A stretch of 64,000 nucleotides of DNA from Pseudomonadota bacterium (GTDB taxonomy: Bacteria; Myxococcota_A; Polyangia; GCA-2747355). Under the pieces are notes generated by a model, which saw only the letters and a program-made list of their open reading frames with translations, made no database searches and was not told the origin of the DNA. The stretch covers positions 6,849 to 70,848 of the forward strand of contig JADJDT010000027.1 of NCBI GenBank assembly GCA_016702545.1, written 5' to 3'. This document shows positions 33,651 through 42,199 of the stretch, piece by piece (position 1 is the stretch's first letter; the number at the start of each line of letters is the position of its first letter). The position numbers and the translations under genes were made by a program.

Positions 33651-34255
33651 TTGCCGCGTTGACGGGCGTGGTGCAGCACAAGGAGCTCGATCGGGTGGTG
33701 GTCGACGTCGGTGGCGTGGGCTACCTCGTTTGGCTCTCGGCGCAGAGCATGGCCGAGGTCCCGCCCCAGGGCACTTCGGTGCGGTTGTTCTGCCATACGC
33801 ACGTGCGCGAGGACGCGCTGCAGCTGTTCGGCTTCTGTCAGGAGCAGGAGCGCAAGGCCTTCGAGCTGCTGATCTCGATCTCTGGCGTTGGACCGCGCCT
33901 GGCGCTGACGATCCTCTCCGGGATGCCGGTCGGCGAGCTGCTAGAGGCGATCGCGGGTGGCGACCTGCGGCGGCTGCAGACCCTCCCCGGCGTCGGCAAG
34001 AAGACGGCCGCGCGCCTGGTGCTGGAGCTCAAGGAGGGTTGTGCGCGCGTCGGCGCCTTGGCGACGGCGGCGGCGCCCAGTCGGGCTGCCAGCACGCGCT
34101 ACGAGGTGATCGAGGCCCTGGTGGGCCTGGGCTACCGGCGCCCCCAGGCCGAGCGCGCCGTCGAGGCGGTCTGGGCCCGTGAAGGGGAGGGCGCCACGGC
34201 GGTTGTCGCCGAGCGGCTCTTGCGCGATGCTCTGGCGCTGATTGCGGAGCTGTAG
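33647..34255 (+). CDS. ruvA: Holliday junction branch migration protein RuvA
   Basis: 202 aa. OB-fold start (MIAALTGVVQHKELDRVVVDVGGVGYLV), two helix-hairpin-helix motifs (ISGVGPRLALTILSGM and LPGVGKKTAARLVLELK) and the C-terminal RuvB-contacting domain (YEVIEALVGLGYRRPQAERAV). It binds the four-way junction as a tetramer and directs RuvB. ATG 33647 overlaps ruvC. Confidence 0.97.
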   Translation: MIAALTGVVQHKELDRVVVDVGGVGYLVWLSAQSMAEVPPQGTSVRLFCHTHVREDALQLFGFCQEQERKAFELLISISGVGPRLALTILSGMPVGELLEAIAGGDLRRLQTLPGVGKKTAARLVLELKEGCARVGALATAAAPSRAASTRYEVIEALVGLGYRRPQAERAVEAVWAREGEGATAVVAERLLRDALALIAEL

Positions 34256-34275
34256 GTCAGACGGGAGTCACAGCG

Positions 34276-35312
<1,037 letters not shown>

Positions 35313-35316
<4 letters not shown>

Positions 35317-35864
35317 GTACGGCCCGCGCCTGGCTGGCGAGCTGCAACGTGCTGGTGTTGGCCAGCGCGGGTTTGGCGTTCGTGCTGGCGCGCGCGCCCC
35401 TGGCCGGGCCCACCGTCGGTCCGCTGCTCGCCGGGGGACCGCTGGTGCAGCGGCAGCTCGTCGAGCTGCAGCGCGATCTCGAACGGTGGCCGGCGGACCT
35501 GGGGCGAGGGTTGCGGCTGGCGCGACTCCTGGTGCACGCGGGCGACGCCGAGCCGTCGCTCGAGCTCCTGCGCCAGCTCGAGCGACGGCTGGCTCCTGAG
35601 CCTCTGCTGCAGCTCGAGCTCGTCGGCGCCTATGCCGATCTGGGTTGGCCGGCGGAGGCGCTGCGCCTCCTTCGCGCGGCCGTGGCGCGTTGCGCGGCGA
35701 CCGCTGCGGTGTGCACCAGCGGCGACCGCGCCCGCTTGGGGCTCGCGCTGCAGGCGGCAGAAGTGATGCTGGGGCGTCGCGACGGTCCGGCGCCGGCCCG
35801 ACCGCCGCGCGACCTTTGGCGCGAAGTGCTCAAACCGGCGTCGGTGGGCCCTGCGCCACGCTAG
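35313..35864 (+). CDS. Membrane-anchored TPR-like protein of unknown role
   Basis: 183 aa from a GTG at 35313 overlapping the ruvB stop. One N-terminal hydrophobic segment (NVLVLASAGLAFVLARA, ~residues 12-28) is followed by helical repeats rich in Leu/Arg (LGRGLRLARLLVHAGDAEPSLELLRQLERRL), which look TPR-like and would lie in the periplasm. No enzyme motif is visible. The CTAG stop is followed by a tight hairpin (GCCGCGT/ACGCGGC, 35864-35879). Confidence 0.65.
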
Positions 35865-35922
35865 CCGCGTCCACGCGGCGCCGTCCCTGAATGACCGAAC
35901 GCTCACTAAGGAGGCAGCAGCG

Positions 35923-37494
35923 ATGATGCAACTTTCAAAGCAATTCTGTCGGGTCGTGCTGATGCTCGCGGCCGGGCTGCAGCTGCTCGCGTGCAACGAT
36001 CCGAAGGACCCGCAGACGTGGATCAAGCGCTTGCGCCAGCCGGAGTACGCAGCCGAGGCGGTGCGACGCCTGCGGACGATCGGCGATCCCGTGGCGGTGC
36101 CCGCGCTCTGCGAGCTGTTCAAGGACTACCCGCACGCGGACATCCTGCGGACCGTGATCACGTTCAAGGATCCACGCACCGTGCCGACGCTGATCAGCGC
36201 GCTCGACTTCGATGAGCAGACCTATCACAACGCGACGCTGGCGGCGCAGGCGCTGGCAGCGATGGGGGCCCATGAGGCCGTGCCCGCGCTCGTGCGCGTC
36301 CTGGAGCACCCGCTGCCCATCAAGTCGCGCGCCAATTTGGCCAAGCAAGAGGCGATCCGCGCGCTCGAGCGACTGGCCGATCGAGCGGCGGTCCCGGCGC
36401 TGATCAAGGTCGTGGAGGCGCGCCCCGAGCAGCAGGACTTCTTCCTCAACAAGCTGGCGGCGGTGGCGCTGGGCTCGTTCGCCGACCCCGCGGCCGTGCC
36501 GGCCCTGATTCGTGCGCTCTTCCTCTCCAGCACCGTGCAGGGCTCGCTCTTCCCGCAAGCGGAGGTCGCCCTGGTGCAGATCGGGGCGCCGGCGGTGGCG
36601 CCGCTGATCGAGGCGCTGCAGGGCAAAGACGAAGCGCTCAATGCGCTGGGCAAGGCGCTCGACTTTCGCCCCGGTGTGATCGTGGGCAAGACGGCGATCG
36701 TGCTCGGCAGCCTGCGGGCGCGGGAGGCGGTGCCGGTGCTGCTCGAGCGCTTGGGCCTGCCCGAGGCGTCGCGTGATACGGCGTCGGCCGGGTTGATCGA
36801 AGCGCTGGGCAAGATCGGCGATCGACGGGCCGTGCCCGCCTTGATCGCGCTGCTGACCGACGAGGAAGCGGAGCAGGGGCTGCGCGTGCAGGCCACGACC
36901 GCGCTGATGCTGATCGGCGACAAGCGGGCGCTGCCAGCGCTGCTGGCGATGGCCGAGAAGGGCTATCTCGAGGGCGGTCTGTGGGATCTGCGGGTCAAGG
37001 CCGCCGAGGCCTACAGTGGGCTGGTGGGGCGGGAGGCGGCGGGTGGCGCGCAGGTGCTCGACGCGATTCTCGCCGATCAGCAGCTCAGCCAGGCGGGCTA
37101 CAAGACCGTGCGACAGTTCTTCCTCTCGGCGCGCGAGCGCACCAAGCTGGCCGTCGCCTGTGGCGACGAGGTCGCGTGCTACGCGGCCCGTCTCGGCGCC
37201 GCTGGCAGCACGCCGGCTGAGCGCGAGAAGGCGGCAGTGATGATCGGTGCGCTGCCGGATGGTCGGGGCGCGCTCGCCGAGGTGATCAAGGCGCTCCCGC
37301 TGCGGGATCCGGTCACCTTGCGGCAATACCTGCTCGAAACTGTGAAGCGCCTGGGTCGCGCCGACGATGTGGCGCTCGTCGCAGCGCTGCGGCAGGCGGT
37401 GGAGCGGGATGCTCGGCTCAGTCCGCGCTTCCTCGGCGCCGACCTCGCCAGCCTCGATCGGATCGCGCTCGCCGTGGTCCAGCGCGCTCGCTGA
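35923..37494 (+). CDS. HEAT-repeat lipoprotein
   Basis: 523 aa. A strong ribosome-binding site (AAGGAGG at 35908-35914) precedes the ATG. The lipobox LLAC gives lipid-modified Cys24. The mature part is a run of HEAT/PBS-lyase-type repeats with the recurring AVPALI and DPAAVPALIRAL motif from about residue 50 to 350, then a helical C-terminus. This is a protein-binding scaffold anchored in a membrane. It ends 273 bp before, and faces, the ExbB/ExbD operon on the other strand; a link to that machine is only suggested by position. Confidence 0.82.
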   Translation: MMQLSKQFCRVVLMLAAGLQLLACNDPKDPQTWIKRLRQPEYAAEAVRRLRTIGDPVAVPALCELFKDYPHADILRTVITFKDPRTVPTLISALDFDEQTYHNATLAAQALAAMGAHEAVPALVRVLEHPLPIKSRANLAKQEAIRALERLADRAAVPALIKVVEARPEQQDFFLNKLAAVALGSFADPAAVPALIRALFLSSTVQGSLFPQAEVALVQIGAPAVAPLIEALQGKDEALNALGKALDFRPGVIVGKTAIVLGSLRAREAVPVLLERLGLPEASRDTASAGLIEALGKIGDRRAVPALIALLTDEEAEQGLRVQATTALMLIGDKRALPALLAMAEKGYLEGGLWDLRVKAAEAYSGLVGREAAGGAQVLDAILADQQLSQAGYKTVRQFFLSARERTKLAVACGDEVACYAARLGAAGSTPAEREKAAVMIGALPDGRGALAEVIKALPLRDPVTLRQYLLETVKRLGRADDVALVAALRQAVERDARLSPRFLGADLASLDRIALAVVQRAR

Positions 37495-37588
37495 GGGCCG
37501 TCGCCGCGGCCCGAGAGAGCGAGGAGACGCGCGCCCCGCTCCAGAGCGACGAGGCCTTCCGGACGAGCGCCGCGAAGCGCTGACTGCC

Positions 37589-37657
37589 TAACACTACTGT
37601 GTCGGATTTCGGACCGAGCCTGGCGAAGGGCGGGAGAGATCCGACACAGTAGTGCTA
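37589..37657. mobile_element. 69-bp inverted-repeat element flanked by TA
   Basis: A perfect 16-bp inverted repeat, CACTACTGTGTCGGAT (37592-37607) and its inverse (37639-37654), surrounds a 31-bp centre. TA dinucleotides lie just outside both arms (37589-37590 and 37656-37657). It lies between two converging genes. There is no T-run, so it is not a standard terminator, although the RNA hairpin could still affect both transcripts. Confidence 0.55.
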
Positions 37658-37767
37658 AAGGTAGGGTCGACCGCCAACGCAGGTGCGATCGGGCGCCGCG
37701 TGGGTTGCAGCGCCGGCGGGGGGGGCCCGCCGCGCCTTGCTGGGCGCCGCCGGGCGCCCCAGCGCGG

Positions 37768-38307
37768 CTACGAGCTCTTGAGCACCATCAGGCGGTACTT
37801 GGCGAACTCGGCCTGGCCGGCGGTGTACAGCACCTCGCTCAGCAGCCGGTAGGGCACGGTCTGATCCGAGACGATCACCACCTCGCCCTCGAAGCGCCCG
37901 CGCCCCCGACGCTCCAGGGTCTTCAGCCTGGTGGCGTGCTTCTGCAGCAGGTCGAGCAACGGATTGATCAGAAAGCTGCTCGGGCCGTCACGCTTGATCG
38001 AGGCGTCGACTTCACCCTTCTTCACGGCAGCCACCTGCGTATCCTCGACGAGGATCGCGCGCCGGGTGATCGTCACCTTGACGGCTTCGTGGGTCTTCAC
38101 CAGTGCCGACGAACGAGGCAGCATCAGGTCGTCGCTGAGACTGACGTTCTCCGAGCTGACCGAGAAGCTCTTGAGGAAGAAGACGATTAGGATCGTCATC
38201 ATGTCCATCATCGGCGTGATGTTGAGGTGCGAGACGAAGTCCGGCTCGGGCAGGCCCCGCCGTAGCTGGCGCAGGCGTTTGCGCGCCTTGACGCGCGGGG
38301 AGAGCAT
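37768..38307 (-). CDS. ExbD/TolR-family protein (exbD-2)
   Basis: 179 aa from ATG 38307. One membrane helix carries the conserved Asp: LNITPMMDMMTILIVFFL (~residues 28-45). The ~130 residues that follow are periplasmic and end in the TolR-like part (VVIVSDQTVPYRLLSEVLYTAGQAEFAKYRLMV). This type pairs with ExbB/TolQ to turn proton flow into force. The start overlaps the exbD-1 stop by 1 nt, so the two are co-translated. Last gene of the minus-strand cluster operon. Confidence 0.88.
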   Translation of the reverse strand: MLSPRVKARKRLRQLRRGLPEPDFVSHLNITPMMDMMTILIVFFLKSFSVSSENVSLSDDLMLPRSSALVKTHEAVKVTITRRAILVEDTQVAAVKKGEVDASIKRDGPSSFLINPLLDLLQKHATRLKTLERRGRGRFEGEVVIVSDQTVPYRLLSEVLYTAGQAEFAKYRLMVLKSS

Positions 38308-38966
38308 CACTCCACCCCCGCGCTGAGAATGACCTGGTCGAACAGGCAGCCGTCGCCGCCGGTGCAATCGTTGGTCGGCGTCCCGCGCAGCACGTCCATC
38401 GTCTTCACCACGGCCTGATAGGGGACGTTACGATCGGCCATCAGGATGACCTGACGCTCTTTGGGGTAGGTCTTCTTGATCTGGCGCACCTTGCCCACCA
38501 GCCCGGTGTAGTTGAGCTTGTCGATCCACACCGGCTCGGGAAGACCCTCGGCATTCGTGCGGCTGCCCAAATAGACCGGGCAGCGCTGCTGCTGCAGCGG
38601 CGCCAGACACTTGATCGTCGGCAACTTCCCGTCGTCGCCCATCAGCACCGCACCCGAGCCGGCGATGATGAAGCCACTGTACGAGGCCGTCACGGTCAAG
38701 TTGAGCTTGGGCGCGTCGTCGCTTTCCTGCTGCTCGGCGCCCGAGGCGGCGGCGGGATCAGCGTAGCGCGGCGCGTTGACGTTGATGTTCGCCATCGCGA
38801 TCACGCTCGCTGTGGTCGCCAGCAGGAAGATCACCGTGTTGGTGATGATGTCGAGGTAGGGCACGAGGTTGAGCTCGCCCCCCTCGTGCTCCGCTTCCTC
38901 GGCCGCCGCGTGCTCGCGGCGAACCCGCGCGCGCACTTTCGCGAGGGCTGCGCGCTCCGAGATCAC
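38307..38966 (-). CDS. ExbD/TolR-family protein with Cys-rich periplasmic part (exbD-1)
   Basis: 219 aa. The helix LNLVPYLDIITNTVIFLLAT keeps the proton-path Asp (~residue 40). The periplasmic part is longer than usual and has four cysteines (KCLAP, QRCPVY, NDCTG, GCLFD) that could form two disulfides. The C-terminal block VILMADRNVPYQAVVKTMDVL is TolR-like. It overlaps exbB-1 (ATGA) and exbD-2 (1 nt). Two consecutive ExbD genes after one ExbB is the stoichiometry seen in some motor operons. Confidence 0.88.
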   Translation of the reverse strand: MISERAALAKVRARVRREHAAAEEAEHEGGELNLVPYLDIITNTVIFLLATTASVIAMANINVNAPRYADPAAASGAEQQESDDAPKLNLTVTASYSGFIIAGSGAVLMGDDGKLPTIKCLAPLQQQRCPVYLGSRTNAEGLPEPVWIDKLNYTGLVGKVRQIKKTYPKERQVILMADRNVPYQAVVKTMDVLRGTPTNDCTGGDGCLFDQVILSAGVE

Positions 38967-39619
38967 TTCTTGGCCCCAGCGGTGCTGAGTGCGCCGCCGC
39001 GCGTCTGCACCACCAGCAGATTCTCGAGCTTCATCGAGAACAACTCGAGGTCACCAGTGACCTTCTTGGCCATGCCGCTCAGCACGAGATGGAAGATAAT
39101 CGCCGTGACGGCGATGCCCAGGCCCATGGCGGTGTGGTGCAGCGCCTGCGAGATGCCCTGGGCGAGGAACTCCTGCCGCTTGGCGGGATCCGCCGCGCCG
39201 ACCGCGCCGAAGGCCTTGATCAACCCGATCACGGTGCCCAGCAGCCCCACCAGCGTGGCGATGTTCGCCAGTGACCAAAGCGCCGGGATCCGCTTCTTGA
39301 CATCGGGCGTGGTCTCGACCAGGGCCTCCTCGACCGCGGTGGCGATCGCCTCCTCCCCGCGGTGGACCTGCACCAGGCCGGCCTGCGCCACGCGCAGCAG
39401 CGGGGCGTTGGTCGAGCCGCACAGCCGAATCGCGCGATCGACATTGTTCGCTTGGATCAGCTTGTGGAGCTGGTCGAGCAGTCCCTTGGCGTTAATCTGC
39501 CCCTTGAACAGCAGGAAGATGAAGCGCTCGACCACCACCGCCAGTACGGCAATGAAGATCAGGACGTTGATGTAGATGAGTACGTCGCCCTCTTTGAATA
39601 GGTGCGCAAGTCCTTGCAT
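38963..39619 (-). CDS. ExbB/TolQ/MotA-family proton channel (exbB-1)
   Basis: 218 aa from ATG 39619. First membrane helix at ~residues 14-36 (IYINVLIFIAVLAVVVERFIF), a cytoplasmic domain, then two helices, IATLVGLLGTVIGLI and HTAMGLGIAVTAIIFHLVL, containing the conserved channel Thr residues. This is the channel half of the motor with exbD-1 and exbD-2. The promoter candidate is at 39757-39786. A stem-loop (CGACGCT/AGCGTCG, 39703-39720) lies in its leader. Confidence 0.9.
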   Translation of the reverse strand: MQGLAHLFKEGDVLIYINVLIFIAVLAVVVERFIFLLFKGQINAKGLLDQLHKLIQANNVDRAIRLCGSTNAPLLRVAQAGLVQVHRGEEAIATAVEEALVETTPDVKKRIPALWSLANIATLVGLLGTVIGLIKAFGAVGAADPAKRQEFLAQGISQALHHTAMGLGIAVTAIIFHLVLSGMAKKVTGDLELFSMKLENLLVVQTRGGALSTAGAKK

Positions 39620-39981
39620 GCTCGCCGGCCTCCCGTAGCTTCCCTGCTCTCGCAGAGGATGGATCAACCAACCCGGATATTCGATACCCGTCAACCGGCA
39701 CACGACGCTCGTTAGCGTCGCGTCCGGGGCCTTTTCTCGCGTGCTAGCCGTCGGCGTCTCTACCACACCGCCCGCCGACGTGTAAAGGAACCGCATCCTT
39801 CGCCCCGCGCAGATGTTTTTTGCCCCGAGGGCGTCGGAGTTGGTATAGTGCCGCCTGGTTTCCTTCCGCGATTGCATGGCTCAGGTCGCCGGAGTCCTTG
39901 GCCCGCGGCGCAGCGGGCAGCGTCGCAGATGAAGGGCCTCGAGAGGCCCCGCGCTCAGTAGCGCGCAGGAGATATCGGCCG
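39620..39981. promoter_or_regulatory. Divergent control region of the ExbB/ExbD cluster
   Basis: 362 bp without a gene between the two motor operons. It holds a candidate promoter facing left, TTTACA (minus strand, 39786-39781), 18 bp, TAGAGA (39762-39757), and one facing right (see 39820-39849). A hairpin at 39703-39720 lies in the left leader. The two -35 regions are about 35 bp apart, so one regulator could govern both operons. Confidence 0.5.
39820..39849 (+). promoter_or_regulatory. Candidate promoter of the rightward ExbB/ExbD operon
   Basis: TTGCCC (39820-39825), 18-bp spacer, TATAGT (39844-39849). The leader to the exbB-2 start at 39982 would be about 125 nt. The same TATAGT -10 is seen upstream of the metallophosphoesterase. 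Confidence 0.5.
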
Positions 39982-40818
39982 ATGGATCTCGCAGCGAAGC
40001 CCGTAGGACCGGGTATCAAGATCGGCATCGGTGCCGGGTTCTTCCTCGTTTGGCTGGGTCTCTGCCTGCTGCTGCACACCAGCACCCGCTTCTTCGCCGA
40101 GGGCGGCTGGGGCATGTGGCCGATCTTGGCGGCCGGCATGGCCTTCCTGCTGATCACAGCGGAGCGCGTCCACTTCTTGTTCTACAGGCTGCGCCGCGAC
40201 CGCCGCATGCTGGCGGCGACGGTGCGTCGGCACCTGCTGGCGGGGGACGTGGCCGCTGCCGTCGACGCCTGTCGCCGTAGCGACGCGCCGCTCGCCAATA
40301 TCGTCCAGGCTGGGCTGAGCGAGCTCAACCGCTCCGACCGCGACGTTCAAGAGGCCGTCGACGAGGCGGCGCTCTACGAGCTGCCGCGCATCGAGACGCG
40401 CACAGGTTACCTGGCGATGATTGGCAACATCGCCACGTTGCTCGGGCTGCTCGGCACGATCATCGGGCTGATCACCTCCTTTGCCGGCGTTTCGCTCGAG
40501 AACAAGGACGATCCGCGCGACCAGCAGCGCGCGCGGGCCTATGTTCATCTGGTGCCGGCCTGTCAGAGTCTGGCCGACGGGCCGCTCGTCGAGTGCATCA
40601 AGCAGAACAAGGCCTCGATTCTGGCGCGCGGCATCAGCGAGGCGATGCACTGCACCGCCTTCGGCCTGGCGGTCGGCATTCTCTCGCTATTGGCGTTTTC
40701 TGTGCTCAATGGCCGCACCCAGCACCTGCTCGACGACATCGCCGACGGTACGGTGCGGCTGGTCAATCTCGCTGTTTTGCACCGCTCCGCCATGCGCACC
40801 GATGGTTTGACGAGCTAG
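39982..40818 (+). CDS. ExbB/TolQ/MotA-family proton channel with enlarged periplasmic loop (exbB-2)
   Basis: 278 aa from ATG 39982 (MDLAAKPVG). An additional N-terminal hydrophobic segment (GAGFFLVWLGLCLLLHTS) precedes the family start FFAEGGWGMWPIL. The channel helices are YLAMIGNIATLLGLLGTIIG and HCTAFGLAVGILSLLAFSVL. Between them is a ~35-residue insertion with two cysteines (PACQSL and VECIKQ) that other copies here lack. The stop codon TAG is in the first unit of a 16-bp tandem array. Confidence 0.9.
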   Translation: MDLAAKPVGPGIKIGIGAGFFLVWLGLCLLLHTSTRFFAEGGWGMWPILAAGMAFLLITAERVHFLFYRLRRDRRMLAATVRRHLLAGDVAAAVDACRRSDAPLANIVQAGLSELNRSDRDVQEAVDEAALYELPRIETRTGYLAMIGNIATLLGLLGTIIGLITSFAGVSLENKDDPRDQQRARAYVHLVPACQSLADGPLVECIKQNKASILARGISEAMHCTAFGLAVGILSLLAFSVLNGRTQHLLDDIADGTVRLVNLAVLHRSAMRTDGLTS

Positions 40819-40884
40819 GGGTTTGACGAGCTAGGGGTTTGACGAGCTAGGGGTTTGACGAGCTAGGGGTTTGGCGGGCTAGGG
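40805..40884. repeat. 16-bp tandem array on the exbB-2 stop codon
   Basis: Four perfect units GTTTGACGAGCTAGGG (40805-40868) and a fifth with two changes (40869-40884) are followed by a decayed sixth. The TAG of the first unit is the exbB-2 stop. The array fills the 5' half of the gap to exbB-3. Confidence 0.95.
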
Positions 40885-40964
40885 TTCTGCGGGCTAGCGG
40901 CACATTGTGACGGGGCGTCTCAGTCTGGCGACCGCGCCGCCCGACGCCGCCAGGAGGATTACCG

Positions 40965-41609
40965 ATGGGTTTCATCCAGACCGTGAACGAGGCCTTCAAA
41001 GAGGGCGGGCCAGGTATGTGGCCCATCCTGCTGCTGTCGATCGCCGCCGTGGGCGTGATGGTCGATCGAGCGGTCTATTTGATGCGCTCGACGATCGACA
41101 AGCGTGAGTTTCTCGGTCTGATGCAGCGTCTGATGGCCCAGGGCAACGTGGCCCAGGCGATCAAGGTCTGCAGCGGCACCTCCCGGCCCCTGACCCGCAT
41201 CGTCCAAGCAGGCCTGACGCGGGTCAATCGCTCGGACGCCGAGGTCCAGGCCGCGATGGACGAGGCGGCGTTGCACGAGATGCCGCTGCTCGAGCGGCGC
41301 ACGGGCTACCTGGCGATGATCGGTAACGTCGCGACGCTGGCGGGGCTGCTCGGCACCATCGTCGGACTGATCCACTCCTTCGGCGCCGTGGGCTCGGTGG
41401 ACCCCTCACAGAAGGCCTCGCTGCTGGCGCGCGGCATCTCCGAGGCGATGAACTGCACGGCCTTCGGCCTGCTCGTCGGTATCGTCTCGCTGCTGGCGTT
41501 CTCGGTGCTCAACGGCAAGACGCAGGCGATCCTCGACGACGTCCACGAAGTGACTGCCCAGGTGATGAGCCTGATCAGCGGGACACGCCAAGCGCCACCG
41601 CAGGCCTGA
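40965..41609 (+). CDS. ExbB/TolQ/MotA-family proton channel (exbB-3)
   Basis: 214 aa. Family start EAFKEGGPGMWPILLLSIAAVGVMVDRAVY (one helix, residues ~17-38), cytoplasmic domain, then YLAMIGNVATLAGLLGTIVGL and NCTAFGLLVGIVSLLAFSVL. It is the plain-length copy and close in sequence to the channel part of the fused gene at 42200. It has an AGGAGG ribosome-binding site (40951-40956). Confidence 0.92.
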   Translation: MGFIQTVNEAFKEGGPGMWPILLLSIAAVGVMVDRAVYLMRSTIDKREFLGLMQRLMAQGNVAQAIKVCSGTSRPLTRIVQAGLTRVNRSDAEVQAAMDEAALHEMPLLERRTGYLAMIGNVATLAGLLGTIVGLIHSFGAVGSVDPSQKASLLARGISEAMNCTAFGLLVGIVSLLAFSVLNGKTQAILDDVHEVTAQVMSLISGTRQAPPQA

Positions 41610-41696
41610 GCACGGCGACAGGCCTGATCACGATGGGGCGCAAGTCACACGGGTGTGTAGCGCCGACGCGGCCAGAAGCGGCGCAATGAGGTAACG

Positions 41697-42185
41697 ATGG
41701 GCGTCTCAATCGAAAGCGCCGGCGGTCGTGGCGGCAAGAAGTCGCTCAACGCCGAGCTGAATCTCGTCCCGTTCATCGACCTGCTGGTCTGCTGCATTTG
41801 CTTCCTGCTGATCACCGCGGCCTGGAGCGCGATGTCCAGCATGGAGGTCAACCAGAAGGGCCGCGGATCGATCGGCAAGCCGAACACGGAGGAGCCGCAG
41901 AAGCTCGACGTCCCGGTGACCGTGCTCGTCGGTCAAGAGGGGTACGTCGTGAGCGCCGGCAGCGTCCGCGACCCGATTCCCAAGCAGGGCGACACGGTCT
42001 ACGACGTTGACGCGCTGGGGAAGCGACTGCGCGATCTCAAGAGCGAGCTGCAGACGCGGGACGATCTGACGATTGCCGTCGAGGACGGCGTCTTCTATCG
42101 GCATATCATCGACGCGATGGACGTCGCTTTGCAGCAGAACTTCACCAGCATCCGCCTGACCGACGCCTCGGCGGCGAAGATGTAA
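41697..42185 (+). CDS. ExbD/TolR-family protein (exbD-3)
   Basis: 162 aa. Basic N-terminus, then LNLVPFIDLLVCCICFLLITAAW with the channel Asp (~residue 28) and two unusual Cys in the helix. The periplasmic part ends DDLTIAVEDGVFYRHIIDAMDVAL. It lies between exbB-3 and the fused gene, 14 nt from the latter, in one operon. Confidence 0.9.
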   Translation: MGVSIESAGGRGGKKSLNAELNLVPFIDLLVCCICFLLITAAWSAMSSMEVNQKGRGSIGKPNTEEPQKLDVPVTVLVGQEGYVVSAGSVRDPIPKQGDTVYDVDALGKRLRDLKSELQTRDDLTIAVEDGVFYRHIIDAMDVALQQNFTSIRLTDASAAKM

Positions 42186-42199
42186 CGGGAGTGAGCGGT

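Noticed and set aside
37495..37767. Small gene between the HEAT lipoprotein and exbD-2
   Set aside because: Open frames there are short, Arg-rich and cross the inverted repeat.
40805..40884. CRISPR array
   Set aside because: Units are 16 bp and contiguous with no spacers; no cas gene is near.
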